Shown here: piece after piece, positions 15,766-25,296 of the stretch
Layout: every line of letters starts with the position of its first letter
Position numbering within the stretch: the stretch's first letter is position 1
The notes under the pieces: model-generated
What the model was told of the DNA's origin: nothing
Databases searched by the model: none
The model's input: the letters and a program-made list of their open reading frames with translations, nothing else
Position numbers and translations under genes: made by a program
From: Zoogloeaceae bacterium
GTDB taxonomy: Bacteria; Pseudomonadota; Gammaproteobacteria; Burkholderiales; Rhodocyclaceae
Direction: 5' to 3'
NCBI GenBank assembly: GCA_031259605.1
Contig: JAIRLE010000029.1
Coordinates: 1-37,069, forward strand
Length of the DNA stretch: 37,069 nucleotides

Positions 15766-17519
15766 TGTCCATCATCCGCCGCCGTCGCATCGCGGCCAAG
15801 GCGCATCAGTTTGCGGAAAATCCCCTGCTGCAACTGGCGTTGCCGGACTGGCGTTCGCGCTTTGCCGTGCTGACCCTGCTTTTTTTGTTTCTGGTCTTGT
15901 TGGGGCAGGCCTTCTATTTGCAGGTGATTCATAACGATACCCTGCAAAAAGAAGGCAATTCGCGTTATCTGCGCGATCTGGAAGTACCGGCTTCGCGCGG
16001 CAAGATTACCGATCGCAACGGCAATCTGCTGGCCATCAGCGCGCCGATGAAATCCATCTGGGCCATTCCCGCCGATGCGCGTCTGGAGCCGCAACAGCAA
16101 AAGGCGCTGGCGAAGCTCTTGGAGATGGAAGCCAGGGAACTGAACCGGCGTCTGGCCGCGGAGAAGAATTTTGTTTACCTTCGGCGGCAGGTCGCGCCGG
16201 AGATGGCGGCGCGCATTGCCGCCCTGCAACTGCCGGGGATTTTTCAGGGCGACGCGTTCCGCCGTTTCTATCCAGCGGCGGAAATGACGGCGCATGTGGT
16301 GGGTTTTGCCGGTATTGACGACAAGGGACAAGAAGGCGTGGAGCTGGCCTTTCAGGACGAACTCACGGGCGTCTCCGGGCATCGCAGCGTCATCCGCGAC
16401 CGGCGCGGGCGGATTGTCGAGGATGTCAAGGGAATGCGGCCGCCGCAGGATGGACGGGATATTCTGTTGGCGCTGGATTCCAAGATTCAATATCTGGCTT
16501 TTTCCGCCGTCAAGCAGGCGGTTCATGAGCATCGGGCGAAAGCGGCGAGCGCCGTGGTGCTGGATGCGCAAAATGGCGAGGTGCTGGCGCTCGCCAACTG
16601 GCCTTCCTACAACCCGAACGATTTTTCCCAGCGTTTTGGCTCGAAATTGCGCAATCTTGCCGTGACCGACAGTTTTGAGCCGGGTTCCACGCTGAAGCCC
16701 TTTACCGTGGCGCTGGCGCTGGAAAAGGGGCGTTACCGTTTTGACAGCTACATCGATTGTTCGCCGGGGCGATTGACCATCGGCAACGCCACCATTTCGG
16801 ATTCCCATGCCTACGGCCAGCTTACCCTGGCGCAGGTGATTCAGAAATCTTCCAACGTCGGCACCGCCAAAATCGCCGCCGCCTTTCAACCGAAGGAAAT
16901 GTGGGAGATGTTCAGTGGTCTGGGTTTTGGCGCGCCGCCGCGCCTGGATTTTCCCGGCGTGGTCGGTGGACGCCTGCGTCCCTGGAAAAGCTGGCAGCCG
17001 ATTGAGCAGGCTACCATGTCATATGGACATGGCATTTCCGCCAGCCTGTTGCAATTGGCTTCGTCCTATCTGGTTTTCGCCCGTGATGGCGATTTGATCC
17101 CGCTTTCCCTGCGCTTGCGCGAGGGCGCGCCGCCACGCGGCGTACCTGTGTTTTCCTCGCAGACGGCGCGTGAAATGCGCGCCATGCTGGAGATGGCGGT
17201 GCGTCCCGGCGGCACAGCGCCGCGCGCGCAGGTGCCGGGCTATCGCGTCGGCGGCAAAACCGGCACGGCCTACAAGATTGAGGGCATGGATTACGCGCGC
17301 GACAGGTATGTGGCTTCCTTTGTGGGCATCGCGCCCATGTCGGCCCCGCGCCTGGTGGTCGCGGTGATGATCGACGAACCTTCGGCGGGGCAACACTATG
17401 GCGGCATGGTGGCCGCGCCGGTATTCGCCAAGATTACGGCGGGCGCGCTGCGGACACTGGGCATTGCGCCGGACATAACGACGCAGGTCGCCGCCCTGCC
17501 TGCGGAGACGCCGCTATGA
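15765..17519 (+). CDS. ftsI: Septal peptidoglycan transpeptidase FtsI (PBP3)
   Basis: Class B penicillin-binding protein that crosslinks septal peptidoglycan with FtsW. One membrane helix lies at about residues 33-54, then the pedestal domain (VPASRGKITDRNGNLLA). The transpeptidase domain carries all three active-site boxes: STLK (Ser308, Lys311), SSN (362-364) and KTG (498-500). The 584 residues match the family. The start is ATG at 15765, overlapping the ftsL stop as TGATG with a GGGGGAGGG ribosome site at 15751-15759. A TTG one codon earlier is less likely. It overlaps murE by ATGA. Confidence 0.96.
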   Translation: MSIIRRRRIAAKAHQFAENPLLQLALPDWRSRFAVLTLLFLFLVLLGQAFYLQVIHNDTLQKEGNSRYLRDLEVPASRGKITDRNGNLLAISAPMKSIWAIPADARLEPQQQKALAKLLEMEARELNRRLAAEKNFVYLRRQVAPEMAARIAALQLPGIFQGDAFRRFYPAAEMTAHVVGFAGIDDKGQEGVELAFQDELTGVSGHRSVIRDRRGRIVEDVKGMRPPQDGRDILLALDSKIQYLAFSAVKQAVHEHRAKAASAVVLDAQNGEVLALANWPSYNPNDFSQRFGSKLRNLAVTDSFEPGSTLKPFTVALALEKGRYRFDSYIDCSPGRLTIGNATISDSHAYGQLTLAQVIQKSSNVGTAKIAAAFQPKEMWEMFSGLGFGAPPRLDFPGVVGGRLRPWKSWQPIEQATMSYGHGISASLLQLASSYLVFARDGDLIPLSLRLREGAPPRGVPVFSSQTAREMRAMLEMAVRPGGTAPRAQVPGYRVGGKTGTAYKIEGMDYARDRYVASFVGIAPMSAPRLVVAVMIDEPSAGQHYGGMVAAPVFAKITAGALRTLGIAPDITTQVAALPAETPL

Positions 17520-19102
17520 CCCTGGCGATAGAACGGACGGCGCGCCAGCAAGAAGACCTGCAACGAGCGCGGGAAATACTGCGTGTCCTGGCGGCGGAAA
17601 CCGGCGCGCAACTGGTGGGCGCGTCGAGCGACAGCCGGCAGACGCTTCCCGGCGATCTGTTCATGGCGTTCCCGAACCATACGGGCGATGGCCGACGGCA
17701 TATTGCCGGCGCGCTGGCAAAAGGCGCGGCGGCGGTATGTTGGGAGACAGGCGGCGATTTTTCCTGGGACAAGGCGCATGGATGCCCCAATCTGGCGACG
17801 TCGAATCTGCGCGCGCTTGCCGGAGTGTTGGCGCACGAAATCCATGGGCGGCCTTCGGAACGCCTGAAACTCATTGCCGTTACCGGCACCAACGGCAAAA
17901 CCAGCATCAGTCAATGGCTGGCGGCGGCCTGGCCGGAACGCTGCGGCGTCATCGGCTCTTTGGGCGCGGGTTTTCCGGAAGGCTTGCGCCTTACCGGCTT
18001 TACCACGCCGGAGGCGGCAACGCTGGCGCGTTTGCTCAAGGATATCCTGGCGCAAGGCGGCAAAGCTTGCGCGCTGGAAGCCAGTTCCATCGGCATCGAA
18101 GAAGGGCGGCTGAATGGCGCGGCCGTGGATACGGCCATTTTTACCAATTTCACCCGCGATCATCTCGATTATCATGGCACGATGGCCGCTTATGCCCAGG
18201 CCAAGGAAAAACTCTTCCACTGGCCGGGGTTGCGGCTGGCGGTCGTCAATCTGGATGACGAAGAGGGACGGCATCTGGCACGCGTGACGGCGGCCAAGCG
18301 CGTTATCGGTTACGGCCTTCACCCGGAAGGCATCGGTGCGGATGCAAATCGCTCGGGGCGCGCGCCGGAGCGCGTCCTGGCGCGGCAGGTGCGCGCCACG
18401 GCGAACGGCCAGGCGTTCGTCCTTTCCACGCCCTGGGGCGATGCCCAGGTCGAAACGGAGTTGTTGGGTGTTTACAACGTCGCCAATCTGCTGGCGGTGG
18501 CGGCGACGCTTCTGGAAGCGGGACTTTCCATGCGCGATACCACGGTGCGGCTGGGGAAGATCACGCCGCCGCCGGGACGCATGCAGCGCTGCGGCGGCGC
18601 GCGTGGGGACGCCTATGCCGCGTTGCCGCTGGCGCTGGTCGATTACGCGCATACGCCCGCCGCGCTGGAAAACGCGCTGGCTACCTTGCGCCCATTGGCA
18701 AGGATGCGCGGCGGACGGCTGATTTGCGTCTTCGGCTGCGGCGGCGACCGCGATCGCGGCAAACGCCCGCTGATGGGAGAAGTCGCGGCAGCGGGCGCGG
18801 ACATGCTGTGGATCACCAGCGACAACCCGCGCCACGAGAATCCTTATGTCATTATCGATGACATTCGCCAGGGCGTTCCGGCGAATGCGCCGGTGGAAAT
18901 GGAAGTGGATCGGGGCGAAGCCATTCGCCGCGCCATCTTGTCGGCGGCGCAACCGGACGTGATTCTGCTGGCGGGCAAGGGACATGAGAACTACCAGGAA
19001 ATTGCCGGGACGCGGTATCCGTTTCGCGATGGCGAAATCGCCCGGTCGTCGCTGGCGATCTGGCGGCAAACACAACCATACAGGGAGGGTGGGGCATCAT
19101 GA
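17516..19102 (+). CDS. murE: UDP-MurNAc-tripeptide synthetase (meso-DAP adding)
   Basis: Cytoplasmic Mur ligase adding meso-diaminopimelate to UDP-MurNAc-L-Ala-D-Glu with ATP. The N-terminal uridine-binding domain includes SSDSRQTLPGDLFMAF. The ATP loop is VTGTNGKTSISQWL, and HPEGIG-type and DYAHTPAALENAL segments follow. The C-terminal motif DNPRHENP contains the DNPR signature for diaminopimelate rather than lysine. Length is 528 residues, slightly above the usual 490-500, with the excess mainly in the N-terminal leader. It overlaps ftsI and murF by 4 bases each. Confidence 0.96.
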   Translation: MTLAIERTARQQEDLQRAREILRVLAAETGAQLVGASSDSRQTLPGDLFMAFPNHTGDGRRHIAGALAKGAAAVCWETGGDFSWDKAHGCPNLATSNLRALAGVLAHEIHGRPSERLKLIAVTGTNGKTSISQWLAAAWPERCGVIGSLGAGFPEGLRLTGFTTPEAATLARLLKDILAQGGKACALEASSIGIEEGRLNGAAVDTAIFTNFTRDHLDYHGTMAAYAQAKEKLFHWPGLRLAVVNLDDEEGRHLARVTAAKRVIGYGLHPEGIGADANRSGRAPERVLARQVRATANGQAFVLSTPWGDAQVETELLGVYNVANLLAVAATLLEAGLSMRDTTVRLGKITPPPGRMQRCGGARGDAYAALPLALVDYAHTPAALENALATLRPLARMRGGRLICVFGCGGDRDRGKRPLMGEVAAAGADMLWITSDNPRHENPYVIIDDIRQGVPANAPVEMEVDRGEAIRRAILSAAQPDVILLAGKGHENYQEIAGTRYPFRDGEIARSSLAIWRQTQPYREGGAS

Positions 19103-20511
19103 TGCACTGGTCATTGGCACATATTGCCAGGGCGGTGTCGGGTCGTCTGGTGGCGGGCGGCGGCAACGGTAAGCTCGTGGGGGTGGCGACGGATACCCGT
19201 CAAGCCTGCGCGCAGCGCCTGTTCGTCGCGTTGCAGGGCGAGCGTTTCGATGCCCACGATTACCTGGAGGAAGCCGTCGCCCAGGGCGCGGCGGCCTTGC
19301 TGGTGCATTTTGCGGAGAAGCTGCCGCGGGACGTTCCGGTCATCCTGGTGGAAGACACCCGGCTGGCGCTGGGACGGCTGGCGGCGGCGTGGCGGCGCAC
19401 ATATCCGCGACCGGTGATCGCCGTAACCGGCTCCAACGGCAAAACCACCACGCGCGAAATGATTGCCGGCATCCTGAAAACAGCCTGGGGAGAAGACGGC
19501 ATCCTGACGCCGCAGGGCAATTTCAACAATGATATTGGCGTTCCGCTGACCCTGTTGCGCCTAGGGCCGGAACACCGGGCGGCGGTGCTGGAAATGGGCA
19601 TGAATCGTCCCGGCGAGATCGGCTATCTCACCCGCATTGTCCGTCCCACCGTGGCGCTCGTCACCAATGCGCAGCGCGCCCACCTGGAAGGCATGGGCGA
19701 CTTGACTTCCGTGGCGATGGAAAAGGCCGACATCTATGACGGCCTGGAACAGGGCGGCGTTGCTCTCATCAATAACGACGACCCGCAGGTCGCGTTTTGG
19801 CGGCGGAAAAACGCCAGCCGCCCGACGTTGACCTTTGCGCTCGAACATCCCGCCGACGTGCGCGGCAAAATCAGCCTGCACGGCCTCTCCACCCGCCTGA
19901 CTCTCGTCACTGCCCAGGGTTCGCGCGATCTTGATCTGCAAATTCCCGGTCGTCACAACGCCATGAACGCCTGCGCGGCGGCGGCGGCGGGGTTGGCGGC
20001 GGGGCTGGAACTGGATGCGCTGGCCGAAGGCTTGCGTCGCTTTTCGGGTGTGAATGGGCGGCTGCAACAAAAACCAGGGCCGTATGGCGCAATCCTTCTC
20101 GATGATACCTACAATGCCAACCCGGATTCGGTGCGAGCGGGCATTGACGTGCTGGCGGGCACGATAGGGCGGCAGTTCCTGGTGTTGGGCGACATGGGCG
20201 AGGTGGGCGAAGCCAGCGCCCAGTATCACGATGAAATCGGCGGTTACGCCCGGAGCATGGGCGTGGATCGCCTCTATGCGTTGGGCGAGGCCAGCGCGCA
20301 GGCGGCGCGCGGTTTTGGCGAAGGGGCGCATGTCTTCAAGACGCCGGAGGAGCTGGTCAAGGCGCTGCTGGAAGAATTGCGGGATTACGCCGGGGATGAC
20401 GGGCATTCCGGCGTACCCACGCTCCTAGTCAAGGGTTCGCGCTTCATGCGTATGGAGCGGGTCGTGCGGTTGTTGCTGGACGCGGCGCGAACGGATGGAG
20501 GCGCAAACTGA
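19099..20511 (+). CDS. murF: UDP-MurNAc-tripeptide:D-Ala-D-Ala ligase
   Basis: Mur ligase that adds the D-Ala-D-Ala dipeptide (from Ddl) to complete the UDP-MurNAc-pentapeptide. The N-terminal domain has ATDTRQACAQRLFVALQGER. The ATP loop is VTGSNGKTTTREMI, followed by NFNNDIGVPLTLL and MGMNRPGEI, both MurF hallmarks. DDTYNANPDS is in the C-terminal domain. The 470 residues are normal. The start is ATG at 19099, 8 bases after GGGAGGGT. It overlaps murE by ATGA and mraY by one base. Confidence 0.96.
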   Translation: MMHWSLAHIARAVSGRLVAGGGNGKLVGVATDTRQACAQRLFVALQGERFDAHDYLEEAVAQGAAALLVHFAEKLPRDVPVILVEDTRLALGRLAAAWRRTYPRPVIAVTGSNGKTTTREMIAGILKTAWGEDGILTPQGNFNNDIGVPLTLLRLGPEHRAAVLEMGMNRPGEIGYLTRIVRPTVALVTNAQRAHLEGMGDLTSVAMEKADIYDGLEQGGVALINNDDPQVAFWRRKNASRPTLTFALEHPADVRGKISLHGLSTRLTLVTAQGSRDLDLQIPGRHNAMNACAAAAAGLAAGLELDALAEGLRRFSGVNGRLQQKPGPYGAILLDDTYNANPDSVRAGIDVLAGTIGRQFLVLGDMGEVGEASAQYHDEIGGYARSMGVDRLYALGEASAQAARGFGEGAHVFKTPEELVKALLEELRDYAGDDGHSGVPTLLVKGSRFMRMERVVRLLLDAARTDGGAN

Positions 20512-21617
20512 TGCTGCTTCTGTTTTTTCAGTGGCTTGCCCAGGAAACGCGGGCGTTTTCCGTCTTCAATTACCTTACCTTGCGTACCGTGCTGGCGGCG
20601 ATGACGGCGATGTTCTTTTCGCTGGCCCTGGGACCCAGGGTCATTCGCTGGCTGGCGGCGAGAAAAATCGGACAGGCGGTGCGCCGTTGCGGGCCGGAAA
20701 CGCATCTGGCCAAATCCGGCACGCCCACGATGGGCGGAGTGTTGATTCTGCTTGCCATCACGCTGACCACCCTGCTGTGGTGCAATCTCGCCAATCGCTA
20801 TGTATGGACGGTGCTGGTCGTCACTTTGGGTTTTGGCGTCATCGGCTGGTACGACGACTGGAAGAAAGTGGTGTACCGCGACCCGGAAGGGCTGGCGAGC
20901 CGCTGGAAATTTTTCTGGCAATCGGTGCTGGGCCTGGGCGCGGCGCTGTTTCTCGCCTTTTCCAGCAACAATCCGGCGCAGCAGACCGAACTGATTGTGC
21001 CGTTCTTCAAGATTGTCTCTTATCCTTTGGGCATATGGGGGTTCGTGGCGCTGACCTATTTCGTCATCGTTGGCACTTCCAACGCCATTAACCTGACGGA
21101 CGGCCTGGATGGCCTGGCGATCATGCCGACGGTGATGATCGCCGCCGCTTTCGTTATTTTCGCCTATGTGGCCGGTCACGCCAGACATGCCGAATATCTG
21201 CTGTTTCCTTATGTGCCTGGCGCGGGCGAACTGTGCATCCTGTTGGGCGCGATTGCCGGGGCGGGACTGGGTTTCCTGTGGTTCAACGCCTATCCGGCCG
21301 AGGTCTTCATGGGCGATGTCGGGGCGCTTTCGCTGGGCGCGGCGCTGGGCTGCGTGGCGGTCATTGTGCGTCAGGAAATCGTGCTGTTCATCATGGGCGG
21401 GGTGTTCGTGGTGGAAACCCTGTCGGTCATGATCCAGGTCGGCTGGTTTCAGTACACCTTGCGCCGCCATGGCGTGGGACGGCGCATCTTTCTCATGGCG
21501 CCGCTGCATCACCATTTCGAGCAAAGCGGCTGGAAGGAAACGCAAGTGGTGGTGCGCTTCTGGATCATCACCATCCTGCTGGTGCTGTTTGGTCTTTCCA
21601 CTCTGAAACTGCGCTAG
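20511..21617 (+). CDS. mraY: Phospho-MurNAc-pentapeptide translocase MraY
   Basis: Polytopic inner-membrane enzyme transferring phospho-MurNAc-pentapeptide to undecaprenyl phosphate to form lipid I. It shows about ten hydrophobic segments. Conserved cytoplasmic loops include GTPTMGGVLIL, GWYDDWKKV (paired Asp), NLTDGLDGLA, EVFMGDVGALSLG and PLHHHFE. The 368 residues are typical. It starts with TGATG overlap on murF and is followed 12 bases later by murD. Confidence 0.97.
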   Translation: MLLLFFQWLAQETRAFSVFNYLTLRTVLAAMTAMFFSLALGPRVIRWLAARKIGQAVRRCGPETHLAKSGTPTMGGVLILLAITLTTLLWCNLANRYVWTVLVVTLGFGVIGWYDDWKKVVYRDPEGLASRWKFFWQSVLGLGAALFLAFSSNNPAQQTELIVPFFKIVSYPLGIWGFVALTYFVIVGTSNAINLTDGLDGLAIMPTVMIAAAFVIFAYVAGHARHAEYLLFPYVPGAGELCILLGAIAGAGLGFLWFNAYPAEVFMGDVGALSLGAALGCVAVIVRQEIVLFIMGGVFVVETLSVMIQVGWFQYTLRRHGVGRRIFLMAPLHHHFEQSGWKETQVVVRFWIITILLVLFGLSTLKLR

Positions 21618-21629
21618 GGACAAGGCGAC

Positions 21630-23057
21630 ATGCAATTTTCCGGCAAACGCTTTCTGGTAGCGGGTCTTGGTGAATCCGGGCTGGCGATGGCGAAATGGCT
21701 CCATCGCCAGGGCGCGTTCGTGCGCGTGGCGGACAGCCGCGAGGCGCCGCCGGGCATGGCCGCGCTGCGGGCATTCGCGCCAGGGATCGAAATCGCAACC
21801 GGTGCCTTCCGGCGTGAAACCTTCCGCGCCATCGACGCCATTGCCCTTTCTCCCGGCATACCGTTGTCTACGCCGGAAATTGCCGCTTCGGGAATCAAGG
21901 TGGTTTCGGAAGTCGATCTGTTCATGGCGGCGCTGGATGACTGCCAGCCCGACGCGCTGGTGTTGGCGATTACCGGCAGCAACGGCAAGACCACGACCAC
22001 GGCTTTGACCGCGCATCTTTTGAATGGCGCGGGCATCTCCGCCATTGCCTGCGGCAATATCTCGCCTTCGCTCCTGGATGCGTTGATGGCGGCGCTGGAC
22101 GCGGGCGCGTTGCCGAAGGTCTGGGTGCTGGAGCTTTCCAGCTTCCAGTTGGAAGCCAGCCGCTACCTGCCCTTTTCGGCGGCGGCGGTGCTGAATGTGA
22201 CGGAAGATCATCTGGATCGGCATGGCGACATGACGGCGTATGCCACGGCCAAGGCGCGCATTTTCCGGGGGAGGGCAAGCCAGGTATTGAATCGTGAGGA
22301 TGACTGGTCGCTCGGCATGGGCAACTGGCAGGATCTGGGGCGGATGCGTACCTTCGGCCTGGATGAGCCGCCGCGTCCCGGACATTACGGCATTCTGGAG
22401 GATATCCTGTGCTGTGGCGAGGACGCGCTCATCCGGCTGGACGAACTGCCGCTCAAGGGGCTGCACCATGCCGCCAATGCCATGGCGGCGCTGGCGCTGT
22501 GCGCGGCCATCGGCATCGACGGCAGACGGCTTTTGCCCGCCTTGCGGGATTTCAAGGGTTTGCCGCACCGGCTCATGCCCGTGACGGAAATTGCGGGCGT
22601 ACTGTACGTAGATGATTCCAAGGGCACCAATGTGGGCGCGGCGCTGGCGGCGATTCGCGGCATGGGGCGCAAGGTTGCGCTGATTCTCGGCGGCGAGGGC
22701 AAGGGACAGGATTTCGCGCCGCTCTTGCCCGCATTGCGGCAACATGGGCGCGCCGTGGCGCTGATTGGACGCGACAAGGCGCTGATCGGCCAGGCGATTG
22801 CCGGTTGCGGCCTGCCGCTGGAATCCTGCGCCGACATGCCGGAGGCGGTGCGCTGGCTTGCCGGACAGGCAAAGCCTGGCGATTGCGTCCTGCTCTCGCC
22901 CGCCTGTGCCAGTTTCGACATGTACAAGGACTACGCCGACCGCGCCGCTGCCTTTATACGCGCCGTCGAGGAAATGGCGGGTGAGGAGGCGACGAAACCT
23001 GTCAAGGCGGCGAAGCCCGCCAGGGCGGCAAAGCGTTCCCGGGGGGCGGGCGCATGA
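21630..23057 (+). CDS. murD: UDP-MurNAc-L-Ala:D-Glu ligase
   Basis: Mur ligase adding D-Glu (made by MurI, also in this window) to UDP-MurNAc-L-Ala. The N-terminal nucleotide domain reads FLVAGLGESGLAMAKWL. The ATP loop is ITGSNGKTTTTALTAHLL. NVTEDHLDRHGDM and VDDSKGTNVGAALAAI are also characteristic. Length is 475 residues; the last 25 or so (from GEEATKP) form a Lys/Ala/Arg-rich basic tail not expected in MurD. It overlaps ftsW by ATGA. Confidence 0.95.
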   Translation: MQFSGKRFLVAGLGESGLAMAKWLHRQGAFVRVADSREAPPGMAALRAFAPGIEIATGAFRRETFRAIDAIALSPGIPLSTPEIAASGIKVVSEVDLFMAALDDCQPDALVLAITGSNGKTTTTALTAHLLNGAGISAIACGNISPSLLDALMAALDAGALPKVWVLELSSFQLEASRYLPFSAAAVLNVTEDHLDRHGDMTAYATAKARIFRGRASQVLNREDDWSLGMGNWQDLGRMRTFGLDEPPRPGHYGILEDILCCGEDALIRLDELPLKGLHHAANAMAALALCAAIGIDGRRLLPALRDFKGLPHRLMPVTEIAGVLYVDDSKGTNVGAALAAIRGMGRKVALILGGEGKGQDFAPLLPALRQHGRAVALIGRDKALIGQAIAGCGLPLESCADMPEAVRWLAGQAKPGDCVLLSPACASFDMYKDYADRAAAFIRAVEEMAGEEATKPVKAAKPARAAKRSRGAGA

Positions 23058-24232
23058 TCCCGGTTTCCCTGCACCTGGCATCCGGCGAGGCCGCCAGCCG
23101 CCGTCCGGCATATGAAATCGATCCGGCGTTGTTCTGGAGCGGATTGATGTTGCTGTGCTTCGGCCTGGTGATGGTCTATTCCGCCTCCATTGCCTATGCC
23201 GAAGGCCATCGCGCTTTCGGCTACGCCAGTTATTTTCTCTTGCGGCATGGCAGTTTCTTGGTCATCGGTCTCGTCTGCGGCGCGGCGGCATTCATGGTGC
23301 CGGTGAAGCGCTGGCAAAAGGCCGCGCCCTGGCTGTTCTTGCTGGGCGTGGTGTTGCTGGCCGTCGTGCTGATTCCCGGCGTGGGGCGGGAAGTCAACGG
23401 CGCGCGGCGCTGGATATCGCTGGGCATGGTGAATGTGCAGGCTTCGGAATTGATGAAGCTCTTTGTCGTGCTGTATGCCGCCGACTACGCCGTGCGCAAG
23501 ATGAATCTCATGCACGATGTCAAACGCGCCTTCCTGCCGATGGCGAGCGTCATGATACTGGTCGGCTGGCTGTTGTTGAAGGAACCGGATTTCGGCGCGT
23601 TGGTGATCATCGTCACCATTGCCATGAGCATCCTCTTTCTCGCGGGGATGAAAATGCGGCTCTTTGCCGCGTTGTTCGTCGGTCTGTTGGTGACGTTCGC
23701 CGTGCTGATCATCATCGAGCCATATCGTCTGGAGCGCATGTTCAGCTTTTTCGACCCTTGGCGCGACCCGTTTGGCAAGGGCTATCAACTGACGCAATCC
23801 GAAATTGCCTTTGGGCGGGGAGAATGGTTCGGCGTGGGGCTGGGCGCGAGCGTACAGAAACTTTTCTATCTGCCGGAGGCGCATACCGATTTCCTGCTCG
23901 CCATCATTGCCGAGGAGCTGGGATTTGTTGGCGTGTCGGCGGTGGTCTGTCTGTTCGCGCTGCTGGCGCATCGCATCTTTGCCGTGGGACGCCAGTGCGT
24001 GCAACTGAATCGCGTCTATCCGGCGCTGGTGACGATGGGCATCGGCATCTGGTTCGGCGTGCAGGGTTTCATCAACATGGGCGTCAATGTCGGTCTCTTG
24101 CCGACCAAGGGGTTGACCCTGCCGCTGATGAGTTTCGGCGGTTCCGGCATTGTCGCCAACTGCATCGCTTTTGGCATTTTGTTGCGCGTGGATTGGGGAA
24201 ATCGACAGATCATGCGGGGAGGAACATCATGA
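23054..24232 (+). CDS. ftsW: Septal peptidoglycan polymerase FtsW (SEDS)
   Basis: SEDS-family glycosyltransferase that polymerises lipid II at the septum with FtsI. It has about ten membrane segments. The conserved loops include LMKLFVVLYAADY, LLKEPDFGALVII (with the essential acidic residue region) and GVNVGLLPTKGLTLPLMSFGGS, the family signature near the C-terminus. The 392 residues are normal. It overlaps murD and murG by 4 bases each. Confidence 0.95.
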   Translation: MIPVSLHLASGEAASRRPAYEIDPALFWSGLMLLCFGLVMVYSASIAYAEGHRAFGYASYFLLRHGSFLVIGLVCGAAAFMVPVKRWQKAAPWLFLLGVVLLAVVLIPGVGREVNGARRWISLGMVNVQASELMKLFVVLYAADYAVRKMNLMHDVKRAFLPMASVMILVGWLLLKEPDFGALVIIVTIAMSILFLAGMKMRLFAALFVGLLVTFAVLIIIEPYRLERMFSFFDPWRDPFGKGYQLTQSEIAFGRGEWFGVGLGASVQKLFYLPEAHTDFLLAIIAEELGFVGVSAVVCLFALLAHRIFAVGRQCVQLNRVYPALVTMGIGIWFGVQGFINMGVNVGLLPTKGLTLPLMSFGGSGIVANCIAFGILLRVDWGNRQIMRGGTS

Positions 24233-25296
24233 GCGCGACGCAAAAAACCGTCCTGATCATGGCAGGCGGCACGGGCGGCCACATCTTTCCGGCGCTGGCG
24301 GTGGCGAACGCCTTGCGCGATGCCGGTTGGCGGGTGTCCTGGCTGGGCAATCCGGAAGGCATGGAAGCGCGGCTGGTGACGGCACAGGGTTTTGACATGG
24401 CGCATGTGCGCTTTGCCGCCCTGCGCGGCAAAGGACTGGCGCGCAAGCTGATGCTGCCCGTCAGTCTGGCGCGCGCCTGCTGGCGGGCGGCAAGGGAGAT
24501 TCGCCGCCTCCGTCCCGATGTGGTGCTGGGCATGGGCGGCTATATCAGTTTTCCCGGCGCGCTCATGGCTTGGGTGATGGGCATTCCCTGCGTCATTCAT
24601 GAACAGAACGCTATTGCCGGGCTGGCAAACCGCGTCCTGTCCTTCCTGGCGAACCGGGTGTTGACCGGTTTTCCGGATGTTCTCTGCCGGGGCGTCTGGG
24701 TGGGGAATCCGGTGCGCGCCGATATTTTGCGGACGCCGCCGCCGGAAATACGCCTTGCCGGACGCGAAGGCGCGTTCAAGTTGCTGGTGGTGGGCGGCAG
24801 CCTGGGAGCGCAGGCGTTGAACGAAATCGTCCCGCAGGGACTGGCGTTGATGCCTGCGGGCTTGCGGCCGGAAGTGGTGCATCAGGCGGGCGAACAGCAT
24901 CTGGAATCCCTGAAGGCCAGCTATGCCGCCGCAGGCGTCGAGGCGCACTGCGTCAGCTTCATCGAGGATATGGCAGGCGCTTACACCTGGGCGGATCTGG
25001 TGATCTGCCGCGCCGGGGCGCTCACCATCGCCGAACTGGCGATAGTTGGCGTACCGGCGATTCTGGTGCCTTTCCCGCAGGCGGTGGATGACCATCAGAC
25101 GCAGAATGCCCGCTTTCTTACCTTGGCGGGCGGCGGCATTCTTTTGCCGCAGGAACGGCTGACGCCGGAATCCGTGGCGCTGATGGGCAATTACAGCCGC
25201 AGTCAATTGCTGGAGATGGCAAAAAAATCCCGCGCGCTGGCCCGTCCCGACGCGACGCTGGCGGTCGTGCGTCATATCGAGGAGTGCGCCGCATGA
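24229..25296 (+). CDS. murG: UDP-GlcNAc:lipid I GlcNAc transferase MurG
   Basis: Peripheral inner-membrane GT-B glycosyltransferase (GT28) that makes lipid II. The N-terminal G-loop is IMAGGTGGHIFPALAVA, with a second loop VVLGMGGYISFPG. The C-terminal UDP-GlcNAc domain has GGSLGAQALNEIVP and ICRAGALTIAELAIVGVPAI. The start ATG at 24229 overlaps the ftsW stop and follows GGGGAGG. A much longer in-frame reading from 23155 is out-of-frame ftsW and not real. Length is 355 residues. Confidence 0.97.
   Translation: MSATQKTVLIMAGGTGGHIFPALAVANALRDAGWRVSWLGNPEGMEARLVTAQGFDMAHVRFAALRGKGLARKLMLPVSLARACWRAAREIRRLRPDVVLGMGGYISFPGALMAWVMGIPCVIHEQNAIAGLANRVLSFLANRVLTGFPDVLCRGVWVGNPVRADILRTPPPEIRLAGREGAFKLLVVGGSLGAQALNEIVPQGLALMPAGLRPEVVHQAGEQHLESLKASYAAAGVEAHCVSFIEDMAGAYTWADLVICRAGALTIAELAIVGVPAILVPFPQAVDDHQTQNARFLTLAGGGILLPQERLTPESVALMGNYSRSQLLEMAKKSRALARPDATLAVVRHIEECAA

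Noticed and set aside
20385..23111. A 908-codon open frame antisense to murF-mraY-murD, and similar long antisense frames at 4415-6097, 17396-19075 and 33835-35952
   Set aside because: They are opposite strongly supported genes, are His/Arg/Gln-rich as expected for the mirror of GC-biased codons, and contain no known motifs.
23155..24228. Upstream extension of the murG reading frame over ftsW
   Set aside because: ftsW is clearly coded in another frame there; murG has a good start with a ribosome site at 24229.
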